Below are positions 1 to 8,477 of a stretch of 64,000 nt of DNA, in pieces; position 1 is the first letter of the stretch; every line of letters begins with the position of its first letter. The stretch lies in the NCBI RefSeq assembly GCF_024391045.1, contig NZ_JANFCZ010000016.1, positions 29,341 through 93,340 on the forward strand. Direction: 5' to 3'. This stretch comes from Pseudarthrobacter sulfonivorans (GTDB taxonomy: Bacteria > Actinomycetota > Actinomycetes > Actinomycetales > Micrococcaceae). The notes beneath the pieces were generated by a model, which did no database searches, was not told where the DNA came from, and saw nothing but the letters and a program-made list of their open reading frames with translations. Both the position numbers and the translations under genes were made by a program.

Positions 1-783
1 AACGTCCGCCAGTATGTCCAGGTAGCTCATGGCCGGTTTGACCATGACCATGTCGGCGCCTTCTTCAAGGTCCAGTTCCACCTCAAGGATGGCTTCACGG
101 CGGTTGGCTGAGTCCATTTGGTAGGTGCGCCGGTCGCCGGTGAGCTGCGAGTCCACAGCCTCCCGGAAGGGTCCATAGAAGGGTGAAGCGTACTTTGCCG
201 CGTACGCCAGGATGGCGGTGTTCTTGTGGCCGGCGTCCTCCAAGGCCTGGCGGATGACAGCCACCTGGCCATCCATCATGCCTGAGGGGCCCACGATGTG
301 CGCCCCCGCCTCGGCCTGGGCCACACCCATCTGGCCGTAGATTTCCAAGGTGGCGTCGTTGTCCACGTAGCCGTCGGCGTCGAGGACCCCGCAATGGCCG
401 TGGTCGGTGAATTCGTCCAGGCACAGGTCGCTCATGATGACCAAGTCATCGCCCACCTCGGCACGGATGTCGCGGATGCCCTGGTTGAGGACTCCGTCCG
501 GATCCAGGGACGCGGTGCCGCGGGCATCCCGCACGGCAGGTACGCCGAAGAGCATGATTCCGCCGATGCCAAGTTCCACAGCTTCGGCGGCCGCCCGCTT
601 CAGCGAATCGGTGGTGTGCTGGACCACGCCGGGCATCGAAGTGATGGGGCTGGGCTCGCTGATGCCTTCGCGGATGAACGCCGGCAGGATCAGGTCCGCC
701 GGGGCCAGCCGGTTCTCGGCGGTCAGCCGGCGCATGGCGGGCGTGGTGCGCAGACGGCGGGGGCGGTGGTTCGGAAAGCTCAT
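1..783 (-). CDS. hemB: Porphobilinogen synthase (delta-aminolevulinic acid dehydratase), 3' end beyond window
   Basis: Condenses two 5-aminolevulinate molecules to porphobilinogen, an early step of tetrapyrrole synthesis in the cytosol. The reading frame starts at ATG 783 ([12 protein letters not shown]...) and is still open at base 1, so 261 of the family's roughly 330 codons are visible. Family landmarks include a PAFIREG-like N-terminal stretch, [15 protein letters not shown] (metal/active-site Asp-Cys region), the Schiff-base lysine segment [16 protein letters not shown], and the second active-site lysine in [10 protein letters not shown]. Its ATG overlaps the hemD stop by 4 bp (ATGA), so it is translationally coupled and belongs to the same leftward haem operon. 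Identification is firm; only the C-terminus is missing because of the window edge. Confidence 0.95.
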   Translation of the reverse strand, partial: MSFPNHRPRRLRTTPAMRRLTAENRLAPADLILPAFIREGISEPSPITSMPGVVQHTTDSLKRAAAEAVELGIGGIMLFGVPAVRDARGTASLDPDGVLNQGIRDIRAEVGDDLVIMSDLCLDEFTDHGHCGVLDADGYVDNDATLEIYGQMGVAQAEAGAHIVGPSGMMDGQVAVIRQALEDAGHKNTAILAYAAKYASPFYGPFREAVDSQLTGDRRTYQMDSANRREAILEVELDLEEGADMVMVKPAMSYLDILADV

Positions 784-1637
784 CGGGTGTTCCCTTCGTT
801 GGCGAATACGGTCTCCAGGGCGGCGACTATTCCGTCCGGGGTGGGTACTTTGGCGGTGGCGGCCACCGGGATGCCGAGCGCAATGGCCTGGTCCGCCGTC
901 GGACGCCCGATGGCGATGAAGCGGCAGCCGTTCAATGGCATTAATGCTGCGGCGATGCGGCGGGCGGCACTCGGTGAGGCGGCCACGACGGCGTCAATGG
1001 TGCCGTCATCGAGCTCGCTCCGGACCTGCGGCGGGCTCAGCTCGGGCGCTGCCGCGTGGGTGGAACGGCCGACGTCGGCGGGCAGTTCCGCTGTCAGGCG
1101 GAGTTCCGCCCGGGCCGGGAAATCCACGGTGTGGTACGCAACGACGGAGGTGACGTCGGCGCCCGCGGCGGCAAGTCCATCGCGCAAACCCGGCGCGGCG
1201 ATGTCTGCCTGCGGCAGCAGCACACTTTCCCGGGCTCCGCTCCAGAGCGCCACCAGGCCCTCGGCGGACTGGTTGTCCTCCGGGGCGAGCGCCACCGGAA
1301 TGCCCACGGCCTCAAGGGCCTGCCGGGAGGACGGCCCGATAGTGGCCACCCTCGTTCCGGCGGGCACCAGGGCAGCCGGCGTGGTACCGCGTCCGGCCGC
1401 CTTTTCGATGAGCATGCGCACCGTCGTGATGCTGCTGATGACAAGCCAGTCGAAGGCTCCGGCCGCTAAATCATCCAGGGCGGCGTCCAGCGCAGCCTGG
1501 TCCGTGGCCCGTTCAAAATCGATCAGCGGCAGGACAACCGGTTCGGCGCCCAGGCTTCTGAGCAGCGACGCCAACGGCCGGGCACGGTCGGCGCTCCGGG
1601 TGATCAGGACCCGCCTGCCACCCAAAGCGCCGGCCAT
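780..1637 (-). CDS. hemD: Uroporphyrinogen-III synthase
   Basis: Closes and inverts ring D of hydroxymethylbilane to give uroporphyrinogen III. I start it at ATG 1637 ([20 protein letters not shown]), about 285 residues. A longer in-frame ATG at 1733 would run back into hemC and adds a sequence unlike the family. The weakly conserved HemD fold is recognisable from the N-terminal VLITR motif, the paired alpha/beta domains, and the late SPSAARR and [10 protein letters not shown] segments typical of the second domain. It lies 10 bp after hemC and overlaps hemB by 4 bp. No methyltransferase domain is fused to it, unlike the CobA-HemD fusions seen in some actinobacteria. Identification rests on position plus motifs because the family diverges strongly. 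Confidence 0.88.
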   Translation of the reverse strand: MAGALGGRRVLITRSADRARPLASLLRSLGAEPVVLPLIDFERATDQAALDAALDDLAAGAFDWLVISSITTVRMLIEKAAGRGTTPAALVPAGTRVATIGPSSRQALEAVGIPVALAPEDNQSAEGLVALWSGARESVLLPQADIAAPGLRDGLAAAGADVTSVVAYHTVDFPARAELRLTAELPADVGRSTHAAAPELSPPQVRSELDDGTIDAVVAASPSAARRIAAALMPLNGCRFIAIGRPTADQAIALGIPVAATAKVPTPDGIVAALETVFANEGNTR

Positions 1638-1647
1638 GGCAAAGTCG

Positions 1648-2631
1648 TCAGGACGCGGCAAGGTCCGCGATCTCCGCGGCGCCGGCAGCGAGCAGCAGTT
1701 CGGCCACCTCAATGCCAAGCAGGGTGGCGCCAACTTCGGTCAGGCCGTCGGTCGCCTTCTTTTCGCGCACGATTTTGGTACCGTCCACGGCGCACACCGC
1801 CGCCTCGAGGTACAGCATGCTGCCCCTGCGGGAAGCGAAGGCCCCCACCGGGGCGGCGCAGCCGGCCTCCAGGCGCGCCAGCACGGCACGTTCAGCGGTC
1901 ACAGCGAGGCGAGTGTCCTCGTCGTTGAGCGCGGCCAGGGCCTGGGCAAGGACACCCTGGGACCCTTCGGTGGAGCCAGCCTTGCGCGGGCCATCGGCTG
2001 TCCTGCACTCGATGGCCAGCGAGCCCTGCCCGGGTGCGGGGAGCATAACGTCCGTCTCGAAGAACTCGCTGACGGCGTCCAGGCGGCCGATGCGTTCCAG
2101 TCCGGCTGCTGCCAGGACGACGGCGTCGAGGTCGCCCGGCGCGGTTTCAGCGTTGCCGGGCAGGCCGGGCACGCGGCCCAGGCGCGTATCCACGTTGCCG
2201 CGGATGTCCTGCACATCAAGATCCGGACGGGCAGCCCGAAGCTGGGCGGCGCGGCGCGGTGAGCCGGTGCCCACCTTGGCCCCCTGGGGCAGGTCGGCCA
2301 GCTTGAGTCCGTCGCGCGCGCACAGGGCGTCCCGCACATCCACCCGCTTGGGCGTAGCTGCGATGGTCAGGCCAAGGGCCGCGCCCGTGGGGAGATCCTT
2401 GAGCGAGTGAACGGCGACATCGCAGGTTTCCTGCAGCAGTGCATCGCGGAGCGCGGCCACAAACACGCCGGTGCCACCCATCTGGGACAGCGAGCCCGTC
2501 TTGACATCGCCCTCGGTGGTGATGTGCACCAGTTCCACCGGGAAGCCGCCCACGGCGGCCAGCTGGTCAGCCATTTGTTGGGTCTGGGTCAGGGCAAGTT
2601 TGCTGGCCCGTGTTCCGATCCGTACGGTCAC
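1648..2631 (-). CDS. hemC: Porphobilinogen deaminase (hydroxymethylbilane synthase)
   Basis: Polymerises four porphobilinogens into linear hydroxymethylbilane using a covalent dipyrromethane cofactor. The 327-residue protein opens with MTVRIGTRASKLALTQ, the family signature. It carries the VHSLKDLPT loop (residues 74-82), GTGSPRRAAQL (121-131), RGNVDTRL (144-151) and the cofactor-bearing cysteine C258 in RLEAGCAAPVGAF. Length is normal. Its start overlaps the end of cpfC (2628-2631), indicating translational coupling in the leftward haem operon cpfC-hemC-hemD-hemB. No anomalies seen. Confidence 0.97.
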   Translation of the reverse strand: MTVRIGTRASKLALTQTQQMADQLAAVGGFPVELVHITTEGDVKTGSLSQMGGTGVFVAALRDALLQETCDVAVHSLKDLPTGAALGLTIAATPKRVDVRDALCARDGLKLADLPQGAKVGTGSPRRAAQLRAARPDLDVQDIRGNVDTRLGRVPGLPGNAETAPGDLDAVVLAAAGLERIGRLDAVSEFFETDVMLPAPGQGSLAIECRTADGPRKAGSTEGSQGVLAQALAALNDEDTRLAVTAERAVLARLEAGCAAPVGAFASRRGSMLYLEAAVCAVDGTKIVREKKATDGLTEVGATLLGIEVAELLLAAGAAEIADLAAS

Positions 2632-3893
2632 GATGCGCCTTCTCCCCCGGCGGCGCCTGCGCTGCCTGCCGGGTACTCGTCATGTCCGGTTCCAACGGTG
2701 GTGTCGGCTCCGGCGATGGTCGGCTTTTCGCCGCGGAAGTTGGCACAGCAGCCGGGGCGGCAGACGTCGTACCACGGGCCCAGGGCCGTCATGGCAGGCC
2801 GGTCGCTGATGTTGTTGGCGCGGGTGCGTTCCGAAATGAGGTCCACGATGCCGTTCACAAACTTCCGGTGGGTACCCGGTGTCGGAACGCGCGTCGCGGC
2901 GAGGCCCAGGTTGCGGCAGGTCTCCATGGCTTCGGTGTCCAGGTCCCACACAACTTCCATGTGGTCGCTGACGAAGCCGAGCGGGACGATGACGATGCCC
3001 TTGATCCCCTGGGCCGCCAACTCCTCGATGGCATCGTTGATGTCCGGTTCCAGCCACGGCACGTGCGGGGCGCCGGAGCGGGACTGGTAGACCAGGGACC
3101 ACGGCGCAGTCAGGCCGGACTCAGCCTGGACCCTGTCGATAACCGCCGTGGCTGTCGCCAGGTGCTGGGCCACGTAGGCCGAGCCTTCCTCAAACTCGCG
3201 CGGCTCGCCCTCGGACCGACCGGCCGCTTCGGCGTCACGGGTGGGAATGGAGTGGGTGGCGAAGAGGATGTGGACCGGGGCTTCCGGCGTGCCGGCGGCG
3301 GCCAGCTGGGAGCGGACGTCCGCAAGCCCAGCCGCCGTTCCTTCAATGAACGGTTCCACGAAGCCGGGGTGGTCGAAGTACTGCCGGACCTTGTCAACTT
3401 CCAGCCGGCCATCCAGCCCGGTCTCCGTCAGGGCCACGCCGATGTCCTCGCGGTACTGGCGGCAGCTGGAGTAACAGGAGTAGGCACTCGTGGTGACCAT
3501 CAGGAGTTTGCGGTGTCCGGCGTCGTACGCGTCCTGCAGGGTCTGCGGAAGGTACGGGTCCCAGTTGCGGTTGCCCCAGAGCACCGGAAGGCTGATGCCG
3601 CGCGCCGCAAACTCTGCCTCGAGGGAAGCTTTCAGTTCGCGGTTCTGCTGGTTGATGGGGCTGATGCCGCCGTTGGCCCGGTAGTGGTGGGACACCTCTT
3701 CAAGGCGCTCGTCCGGGATGCCGCGGCCGCGGGTGACGTTGCGCAAGAACGGAAGGACATCGTCCTGGCCCTCGGGTCCGCCGAACGACGCGAGGAGGAC
3801 TGCGTCGTAGTCTTTGGGCGCCATGCGGCCGGCTTCTGTGACCGCGTTGAGTGCGGTGACCGAGGTGGCCGCCTGGGGATCGGACCCGGTCAT
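2628..3893 (-). CDS. cpfC: Coproporphyrin III ferrochelatase (HemH family)
   Basis: Inserts ferrous iron into coproporphyrin III, giving coprohaem, in the pathway used by actinobacteria and firmicutes. The family was formerly annotated protoporphyrin ferrochelatase. The 421-residue product shows the chelatase fold: LLASFGGPEG near the N-terminus, HHYRANGGISPIN, TTSAYSCYSSCRQY, the catalytic-histidine motif FATHSIPTR and PLGFVSDHMEVVWDLD. A C-terminal cysteine cluster (DVCRPGCC) together with the internal cysteines fits the [2Fe-2S] cluster of actinobacterial enzymes. The first ~23 residues look like a poorly conserved extension, and a second possible start is the Met before APKDYDAVLL. The ATG overlaps the chdC stop (ATGA), placing the two sequential enzymes in one operon. 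Confidence 0.95.
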   Translation of the reverse strand: MTGSDPQAATSVTALNAVTEAGRMAPKDYDAVLLASFGGPEGQDDVLPFLRNVTRGRGIPDERLEEVSHHYRANGGISPINQQNRELKASLEAEFAARGISLPVLWGNRNWDPYLPQTLQDAYDAGHRKLLMVTTSAYSCYSSCRQYREDIGVALTETGLDGRLEVDKVRQYFDHPGFVEPFIEGTAAGLADVRSQLAAAGTPEAPVHILFATHSIPTRDAEAAGRSEGEPREFEEGSAYVAQHLATATAVIDRVQAESGLTAPWSLVYQSRSGAPHVPWLEPDINDAIEELAAQGIKGIVIVPLGFVSDHMEVVWDLDTEAMETCRNLGLAATRVPTPGTHRKFVNGIVDLISERTRANNISDRPAMTALGPWYDVCRPGCCANFRGEKPTIAGADTTVGTGHDEYPAGSAGAAGGEGAS

Positions 3894-4591
3894 GCGAGGA
3901 CCTCTGCGACCTCGGTCGAGGTGACGCGGCGGCCGGTGTAGAAGGGAATTTCCTCGCGCACATGGTTGCGTGCCTCGGTGGAACGCAGGTGGCGCATCAG
4001 GTCCACAAGGTCAACGAGCTCCGGTGCCTCGAGGCCCAGGATCCACTCCCAGTCACCCAACGCGAAGGAGGACACAGTGTTGGAGATGACCTGCGGGAAG
4101 TCCCGGCCCAGCATGCCGTGGTCGCGGAGCATCTTGCCGCGTTCCGCCTCGGGGAGGATGTACCACTCGTAGGACCGCACGAAGGGGTAGACGCACAGCC
4201 ACTCGGCCGGGGCCACGCCACGGGAGTAGGCCGGGGTGTGGTTTTTGGCGAATTCGGCTTCGCGGTGCACGCCCATGGCCGACCAGACGATCTCGGTGCC
4301 CGCGAAGAGCTTGCTGCGGCGGATGTCGCGGATGGCCTTCTGGAGGTCCTCGGGTTTGGGGCCGTGGAGCCACACCATGACGTCGGCGTCGGCGCGCATG
4401 GCGGAGACGTCATAGCTGCCGCGGTGGGTCACCCCGCCGTCGGCCAGGCGGGAGAGCAGGGCATCGAAGTCGGCGGCAGCGTCAACGCTGCGCACCACCT
4501 GCTCGGAGCGTTTGAAGACCGTCCAGAGAGTGAAGAACTGCTCGGCTGATTCTTCGGTTTTAGTGACAGATTCGGCAGAAGTGTGGCTCAT
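3890..4591 (-). CDS. chdC: Coprohaem decarboxylase (HemQ)
   Basis: Catalyses peroxide-dependent oxidative decarboxylation of coprohaem to haem b, the last step of the coproporphyrin-dependent pathway. The 233-residue protein belongs to the chlorite-dismutase-like superfamily. Tyr135 in CVYPFVRSYEWY is the candidate radical-forming catalytic tyrosine, and His158 in MLRDHGMLGRDF is the candidate proximal haem ligand. The numbering agrees with what I recall for corynebacterial ChdC. Its product order with cpfC downstream (4-bp overlap) shows the terminal two enzymes are translationally coupled. The start at ATG 4591 has a -10-like CAAACT 7 nt upstream and no clear ribosome-binding site, suggesting leaderless expression. 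Confidence 0.95.
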   Translation of the reverse strand: MSHTSAESVTKTEESAEQFFTLWTVFKRSEQVVRSVDAAADFDALLSRLADGGVTHRGSYDVSAMRADADVMVWLHGPKPEDLQKAIRDIRRSKLFAGTEIVWSAMGVHREAEFAKNHTPAYSRGVAPAEWLCVYPFVRSYEWYILPEAERGKMLRDHGMLGRDFPQVISNTVSSFALGDWEWILGLEAPELVDLVDLMRHLRSTEARNHVREEIPFYTGRRVTSTEVAEVLA

Positions 4592-4598
4592 GCTTACC

Positions 4599-4604
4599 AG
4601 TTTG
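4599..4604 (-). promoter_or_regulatory. Candidate -10 of chdC (leaderless start)
   Basis: On the minus strand CAAACT is followed by 7 nt (GGTAAGC) and then the chdC ATG, so a transcript would begin at or next to the start codon. No purine-rich ribosome-binding site precedes the ATG. Confidence 0.5.
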
Positions 4605-4637
4605 CCCGTTACCTACCCCCAAGTCGAAACCGGCGAG

Positions 4638-4654
4638 TTCTACAAGACGTAGAA
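4638..4654. promoter_or_regulatory. Inverted repeat upstream of chdC, possible operator
   Basis: TTCTAC-AAGAC-GTAGAA is a perfect 6-bp inverted repeat with a 5-bp spacer. It lies about 35-50 bp upstream of the predicted chdC transcription start. A half-site with the same left arm (TTCTAC-GGCGC-CACGAA, 8441-8457) lies between hemE and hemA. No regulator is identified. Confidence 0.35.
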
Positions 4655-4738
4655 GTGAGTAATTTCACACGTGTTGGGGCGTAGGTGATCCGGCGGTCTG
4701 TGGAGCCTCCGCTGGCTGACAGGTCCTTTTGACCAGGC

Positions 4739-5626
4739 TCAGAACTTGCGGATCCGGGCAAACACGAGGCCGGCTGCTCCGGCTGAACCGACCAGGCCGA
4801 CGCCGAGCCACACCTTGGTGGTCTCCGGCGCGGGTCCGCCGTCGGTCATCTCGTGGTGGGCGGAGGGCGCGGCAGCGGCAGTGGGATGACCGGCGGCAAC
4901 GGCGGCGCCGGCCGTGGTTTCGTCAGCAGTGGGGGCCGGGCTCTGGGAGGCGACGGATTGCGGGCCCTGTTCCCCGGGCTCCTGCCGGGCCGTTTCTGCG
5001 CCCCGTCCTGTTCTTGCCCCGGGTCGCGCTCCAGCGGACCGGTCCAGCCCCATTCCGTCCGCCGCTGAACCGTTGGGTGTGTTTGTGGGCGTGGCGGCCG
5101 CCGATGGTGCCGCGGCACCTTGGGTCGCTGTGCCCGGGGAAGGCGATCCCTGGGTGGGGACGTCCTGCGGCGCTGTTGCCGGTGCGGTGGGCGAGGCGGG
5201 TGACGTGGGCGACGCCGGCGCAGGGGCCACAGGAGTGGGAGTGGGCGTGGCGGGATCCGAGGGCCGGGCCGGGGTGGTCGGATCCGGGTCCGAAGGCCGG
5301 GACGGACGGGACGAGGCCGCGCTGGCAGGTGCCGCGCTGGCAGACGCCGGGGCCGGTTCCGAGGGCGCCGTGCCGGCATTGGAACGGCTGGCCGAACCGT
5401 TCTGGAGACCCCGCAGCACCCCACCGATGACGGAGTCGTCCAGACTGACCTGGACGTGGGCCGGCCTGCCGGGCGTGTCATTTCCTTCGACAGCGTGGGA
5501 CGCCGGAACGCCTGCAGAAAGCACCAGGGCCACTCCGAGGGCCGCTGCCGCCCCACCGCGTCGAAGTCCCCCCTGGACGTTGGTTTGGGCACGGGAAGGC
5601 TCGGACCTGTGAATAACCATAGTCAT
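4739..5626 (-). CDS. Proline/alanine/serine-rich secreted or membrane-anchored protein
   Basis: Function unrecognised. I start it at ATG 5626 (MTMVIHRSEPSRAQ), about 295 residues; the longer frame reaching 5896 overlaps cgoX and lacks sense there. Residues ~20-46 (LRRGG followed by a hydrophobic run ending ASHA) look like a signal peptide. Residues ~50-80 form the only compact part (HVQVSLDDSVIGGVLRGLQ). A long Pro/Ala/Ser/Thr-rich region follows, as in cell-wall spacers. The C-terminus has one hydrophobic helix (VWLGVGLVGSAGAAGLVFA) and a basic RIRKF tail, like a wall/membrane anchor but without a visible LPXTG motif. It sits between cgoX and chdC on the same strand within the haem cluster. 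Whether it serves haem metabolism is unknown. Confidence 0.75.
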   Translation of the reverse strand: MTMVIHRSEPSRAQTNVQGGLRRGGAAAALGVALVLSAGVPASHAVEGNDTPGRPAHVQVSLDDSVIGGVLRGLQNGSASRSNAGTAPSEPAPASASAAPASAASSRPSRPSDPDPTTPARPSDPATPTPTPVAPAPASPTSPASPTAPATAPQDVPTQGSPSPGTATQGAAAPSAAATPTNTPNGSAADGMGLDRSAGARPGARTGRGAETARQEPGEQGPQSVASQSPAPTADETTAGAAVAAGHPTAAAAPSAHHEMTDGGPAPETTKVWLGVGLVGSAGAAGLVFARIRKF

Positions 5627-5721
5627 CGACCCTAGCCACAGGCTCGGACGGATTGGAAACGGGAATCCCGGCCGTTGCGGAGCACGGGCCAGGACGATCT
5701 TCCGCTGAACAGGAGCGATGC

Positions 5722-7194
5722 TTAACCGAGCAGGGCGCGGATTTCCTTGCGTGTGTCGAACACAACAGCGGCCAGTCCGTTGCCGGCAACCCAGCCGCCC
5801 ACAATCCTGAGGCCTTCTTCGGCCGAGCAGATAGTCCGTATTTCGGCCACCCGCGCTTTGTGGCCCACTGCTGCGAAGGGGAGGGCGCCTTGCCACCTGA
5901 CGACGTCCCAGCCAACCACGTCCTTGTCCTGCACCGGCACCTCCAAGAGAGCGGAAGCGTCCCGCAGGGCTGCGGCCAGCAGATCCCGGTCTGCAACAGG
6001 CGTCGCATCACCGGGTCTGGAGACCGGCGAGCCATCGCCGCCCGCGGCGGCTGGATGGGCTGCGTCGGCAGCTTCCAGGCGTCCGTAGGAGAGCCGAAGC
6101 ACGTGCGTCCCGGGCCCGGCGGCTGCTGCCAGCCAGTCCCACTTTGCGGTGGCATGGGTAAGTGCTTTTGCTTCGATGCCAGGTGTCTGCGGTGCCACCA
6201 GGACGCCGGTGCCGCGTGGCCTGCGGTCGAGTTCAGGCACGTCCACCACCAACGTGACGAGGCGGACGTCGGGCCCGTGCCCCGGGCTCCTGCCCGCCAG
6301 TGCGGGGACCGCATCCTCAAGCAGCCCGACTGCGGCGGGGCCCGGAAGCGCAACTACCAGCAGACCGCCGTCGTACGTTCCCTCACCCGTGGTGACGCGC
6401 CATCCGTCCGCGGTCCGCTCCACAGCACTCGCCGCAGCGCCGCTGCGCAGCGCAACGCCGCGCACCCGGAGATCGTCCACCAGTGCGGCAACGAGGGTGT
6501 GCATGCCGTTTTCGAGACCCGCGACGGCGGAACCTGCCTTCGCCGCCGATCCGCCGACGCTGCGACGCTGCGCAGCCACAGCGGCCGCCAGGGATCCGTG
6601 CGCTCTGATTCCGGCGCGCAGCCCGGGGGCCACCATGTCCACGTCGAGGAGCCCGGGGTCAGCGGAATGCACCCCGCCCACCACGGGGGCAACGAGCCGT
6701 TCCAGCACACGGCGGCCCATCCGCGCCCGCACCAGGGCCGAGACGCTGGTAACTTCCGCGGACGCACCGACGCGGGCCGGGAGGTATTTGTCCAGGGACG
6801 CCCGCAGCGAGCCGGCAAGGCCAAGGGAACGTCGGACCTCCGGATCCCATGGATTGGCGGGAATGCCCAGGACCCCGGTCTTGGGCAGTTCGCGGGGTCC
6901 GTCCGGGAGCTGCACCCAGGCACCGCCCGGGCGCGGGGCAACAATCCTGCCGGCAAGCCCAAGCTCGGCGGCGAGGTCTGCCACCGCGGTGGAGCGGGTG
7001 GCGAAGGACTCCGCGCCGCTGTCCAGGGTGAGGCCGGCCACCACGTGGCTGCCCACGCAGCCGCCCCAGGCGGCTGTGGCTTCCAGGACGGTCACCGCGT
7101 GGCCCGCCGCAGCCAGTTCCCGTGCCGCCAGGAGGCCGGAGACGCCGCCGCCCAGAACGATCGCGGTCCGGGACGGCGTCGCGGTGCTGCCCAT
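5722..7194 (-). CDS. cgoX: Coproporphyrinogen III oxidase, FAD-dependent (HemY/CgoX family)
   Basis: Oxidises coproporphyrinogen III to coproporphyrin III with FAD and oxygen, the step before iron insertion in this pathway. The 490-residue protein begins with the dinucleotide-binding motif [18 protein letters not shown] (residues 11-28), followed by [12 protein letters not shown] and the [10 protein letters not shown] segment. The C-terminal FAD-contact region [16 protein letters not shown] is typical of HemY-type oxidases. hemE ends only 5 bp upstream, so the two are co-transcribed. Because cpfC and chdC are present, I assign coproporphyrinogen rather than protoporphyrinogen as substrate; that assignment is inferred from pathway context. 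Confidence 0.93.
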   Translation of the reverse strand: MGSTATPSRTAIVLGGGVSGLLAARELAAAGHAVTVLEATAAWGGCVGSHVVAGLTLDSGAESFATRSTAVADLAAELGLAGRIVAPRPGGAWVQLPDGPRELPKTGVLGIPANPWDPEVRRSLGLAGSLRASLDKYLPARVGASAEVTSVSALVRARMGRRVLERLVAPVVGGVHSADPGLLDVDMVAPGLRAGIRAHGSLAAAVAAQRRSVGGSAAKAGSAVAGLENGMHTLVAALVDDLRVRGVALRSGAAASAVERTADGWRVTTGEGTYDGGLLVVALPGPAAVGLLEDAVPALAGRSPGHGPDVRLVTLVVDVPELDRRPRGTGVLVAPQTPGIEAKALTHATAKWDWLAAAAGPGTHVLRLSYGRLEAADAAHPAAAGGDGSPVSRPGDATPVADRDLLAAALRDASALLEVPVQDKDVVGWDVVRWQGALPFAAVGHKARVAEIRTICSAEEGLRIVGGWVAGNGLAAVVFDTRKEIRALLG

Positions 7195-7199
7195 GCGCT

Positions 7200-8318
7200 T
7201 TACTCCGGGGAGATGGAGTGGATGAGTTCAACGACCCTGGTCAGGACCGTGGGGTCCGTTTCGGGCGGCACTCCGTGGCCAAGGTTGAGGACGTGTCCGG
7301 GGGCCGAGGACCCTGCAGCAATGACTTCGCGAACGTGCGCCTCCAGGACCTCCCACGGGGCGGACAGCAGGGCGGGGTCGATGTTGCCCTGCAGCGGGAC
7401 GCTTCCGCCCAGGCGGCGGTTGGCTTCGTCCAGCGGCAGTCGATAGTCGACACCCACCACGTCCACGCCGACGTCCCGCATGGCAACCAGGAGTTCCGAG
7501 GTACCGGTGCCGAAGTGGATCAGCGGCGCGCCGAGGTGGCGGACGTGGTCCAGGGCCCTGGCGGAGGCCGGTGCAACGTGTTTGGTGTAGTCGGCCAGGC
7601 CCAGCGACCCCGCCCAGGAGTCAAAGAGCTGGCCGGCGGAGGCGCCTGCCTCGAGCTGGGCGCGGAGGAACAATCCGGACGCGTCGGCGGCCCAGTTGGC
7701 CAGCGCTGCCCAGGTCTCCGGGTCCGCGTGCATCATGGTGCGCGGGCCCAGGTGGTCCCGGGAGGGCCTGCCTTCAACCATGTAGGCGGCAAGCGTGAAC
7801 GGCGCGCCGGCGAACCCGATCAACGGAGTCTTTCCCAGCTCAGCCACTGTCAGCCGGACGGCTTCGCGGATGGGCTCCAGCGCCTCCCAGGTCAGCTGGG
7901 GCAGGGCCGCCACGTCCGCCGCAGTGCGGACGGGTTTGTCCAGAACGGGTCCCACGCCGGGAACAATGTCCACTCCAACACCGGCGAGCTTCAACGGGAT
8001 CACAATGTCGGAGAAGAAGATTGCCGCGTCAACATCATGGCGACGCACGGGCTGCAGGGTGATCTCGGAAGCGAGCTCCGGCCGCAGGCACGAATCGAGC
8101 ATGGCCACGCCTTCTCGGACCTTCAGGTACTCGGGCAGGGACCGGCCGGCCTGGCGCATGAACCACACCGGCCGCCGCGACGGCTTGCCGCCGCGGTAGG
8201 CGGTGATCAGCGGGGAATCGGCGGTGCGGCCGTCCATCAGCGGGTGGCTGGCGGCAAGGGCGCCGTCGTTAGACGGGGCGTTGGACGCGGTGTTGGACGC
8301 GACGGAGCTGGAAGTCAT
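7200..8318 (-). CDS. hemE: Uroporphyrinogen decarboxylase
   Basis: Removes four acetate carboxyls from uroporphyrinogen III to form coproporphyrinogen III. The start is ATG 8318 ([10 protein letters not shown]), giving 372 residues; an upstream in-frame extension to 8399 is rejected because the predicted -10 lies inside it. The [16 protein letters not shown] signature sits near residue 50, followed by [13 protein letters not shown] with the catalytic aspartate, [14 protein letters not shown], and a C-terminal [11 protein letters not shown]. It heads the leftward haem operon and is divergent from hemA, so both pathway ends share the 159-bp intergenic region. Confidence 0.96.
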   Translation of the reverse strand: MTSSSVASNTASNAPSNDGALAASHPLMDGRTADSPLITAYRGGKPSRRPVWFMRQAGRSLPEYLKVREGVAMLDSCLRPELASEITLQPVRRHDVDAAIFFSDIVIPLKLAGVGVDIVPGVGPVLDKPVRTAADVAALPQLTWEALEPIREAVRLTVAELGKTPLIGFAGAPFTLAAYMVEGRPSRDHLGPRTMMHADPETWAALANWAADASGLFLRAQLEAGASAGQLFDSWAGSLGLADYTKHVAPASARALDHVRHLGAPLIHFGTGTSELLVAMRDVGVDVVGVDYRLPLDEANRRLGGSVPLQGNIDPALLSAPWEVLEAHVREVIAAGSSAPGHVLNLGHGVPPETDPTVLTRVVELIHSISPE

Positions 8319-8325
8319 GCCTCTG

Positions 8326-8331
8326 ATTGTG
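8326..8331 (-). promoter_or_regulatory. Candidate -10 of hemE (leaderless start)
   Basis: Minus-strand CACAAT lies 7 nt (CAGAGGC) upstream of the hemE ATG. The short spacing leaves no room for a 5' leader. Confidence 0.5.
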
Positions 8332-8437
8332 CCCAAAAACGGATCCAAAAGATAACGCACAGCCTTCCACGTACAGCGTGGTTGGGCCCGGGGTGGCACG
8401 AATCACGGGCCCAACACCCGGGAACTGCGCTCCGGGG

Positions 8438-8477
8438 TTGTTCTACGGCGCCACGAAAAAGCTATGATGTACGTGCT
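8438..8477 (+). promoter_or_regulatory. hemA promoter, leaderless or near-leaderless
   Basis: TTGTTC (8438-8443), a 19-bp spacer and TATGAT (8463-8468) form a recognisable sigma-70-type promoter. Only 9 nt separate the -10 from the GTG start at 8478, so the transcript should begin at or within about 3 nt of the start codon. Confidence 0.65.

Noticed and set aside
298..2262. 654-codon plus-strand open frame over hemB-hemD-hemC
   Set aside because: Antisense to three confidently identified haem genes; the translation is Arg/Ala/Ser-rich without motifs, the usual result of GC-rich third positions.
4638..4654. LexA or DtxR/IdeR box upstream of chdC
   Set aside because: TTCTAC-N5-GTAGAA matches neither the LexA (GAAC-N4-GTTC) nor the iron-box consensus; left as an unassigned palindrome.
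5653..7446. 597-codon plus-strand open frame over cgoX and hemE
   Set aside because: Antisense shadow of coding sequence with clear FAD-binding and family motifs on the minus strand.
7122..8477. Upstream in-frame extension of hemA
   Set aside because: The frame is merely open; TATGAT promoter sequence lies 9 nt before GTG 8478 and the extension is antisense to hemE.
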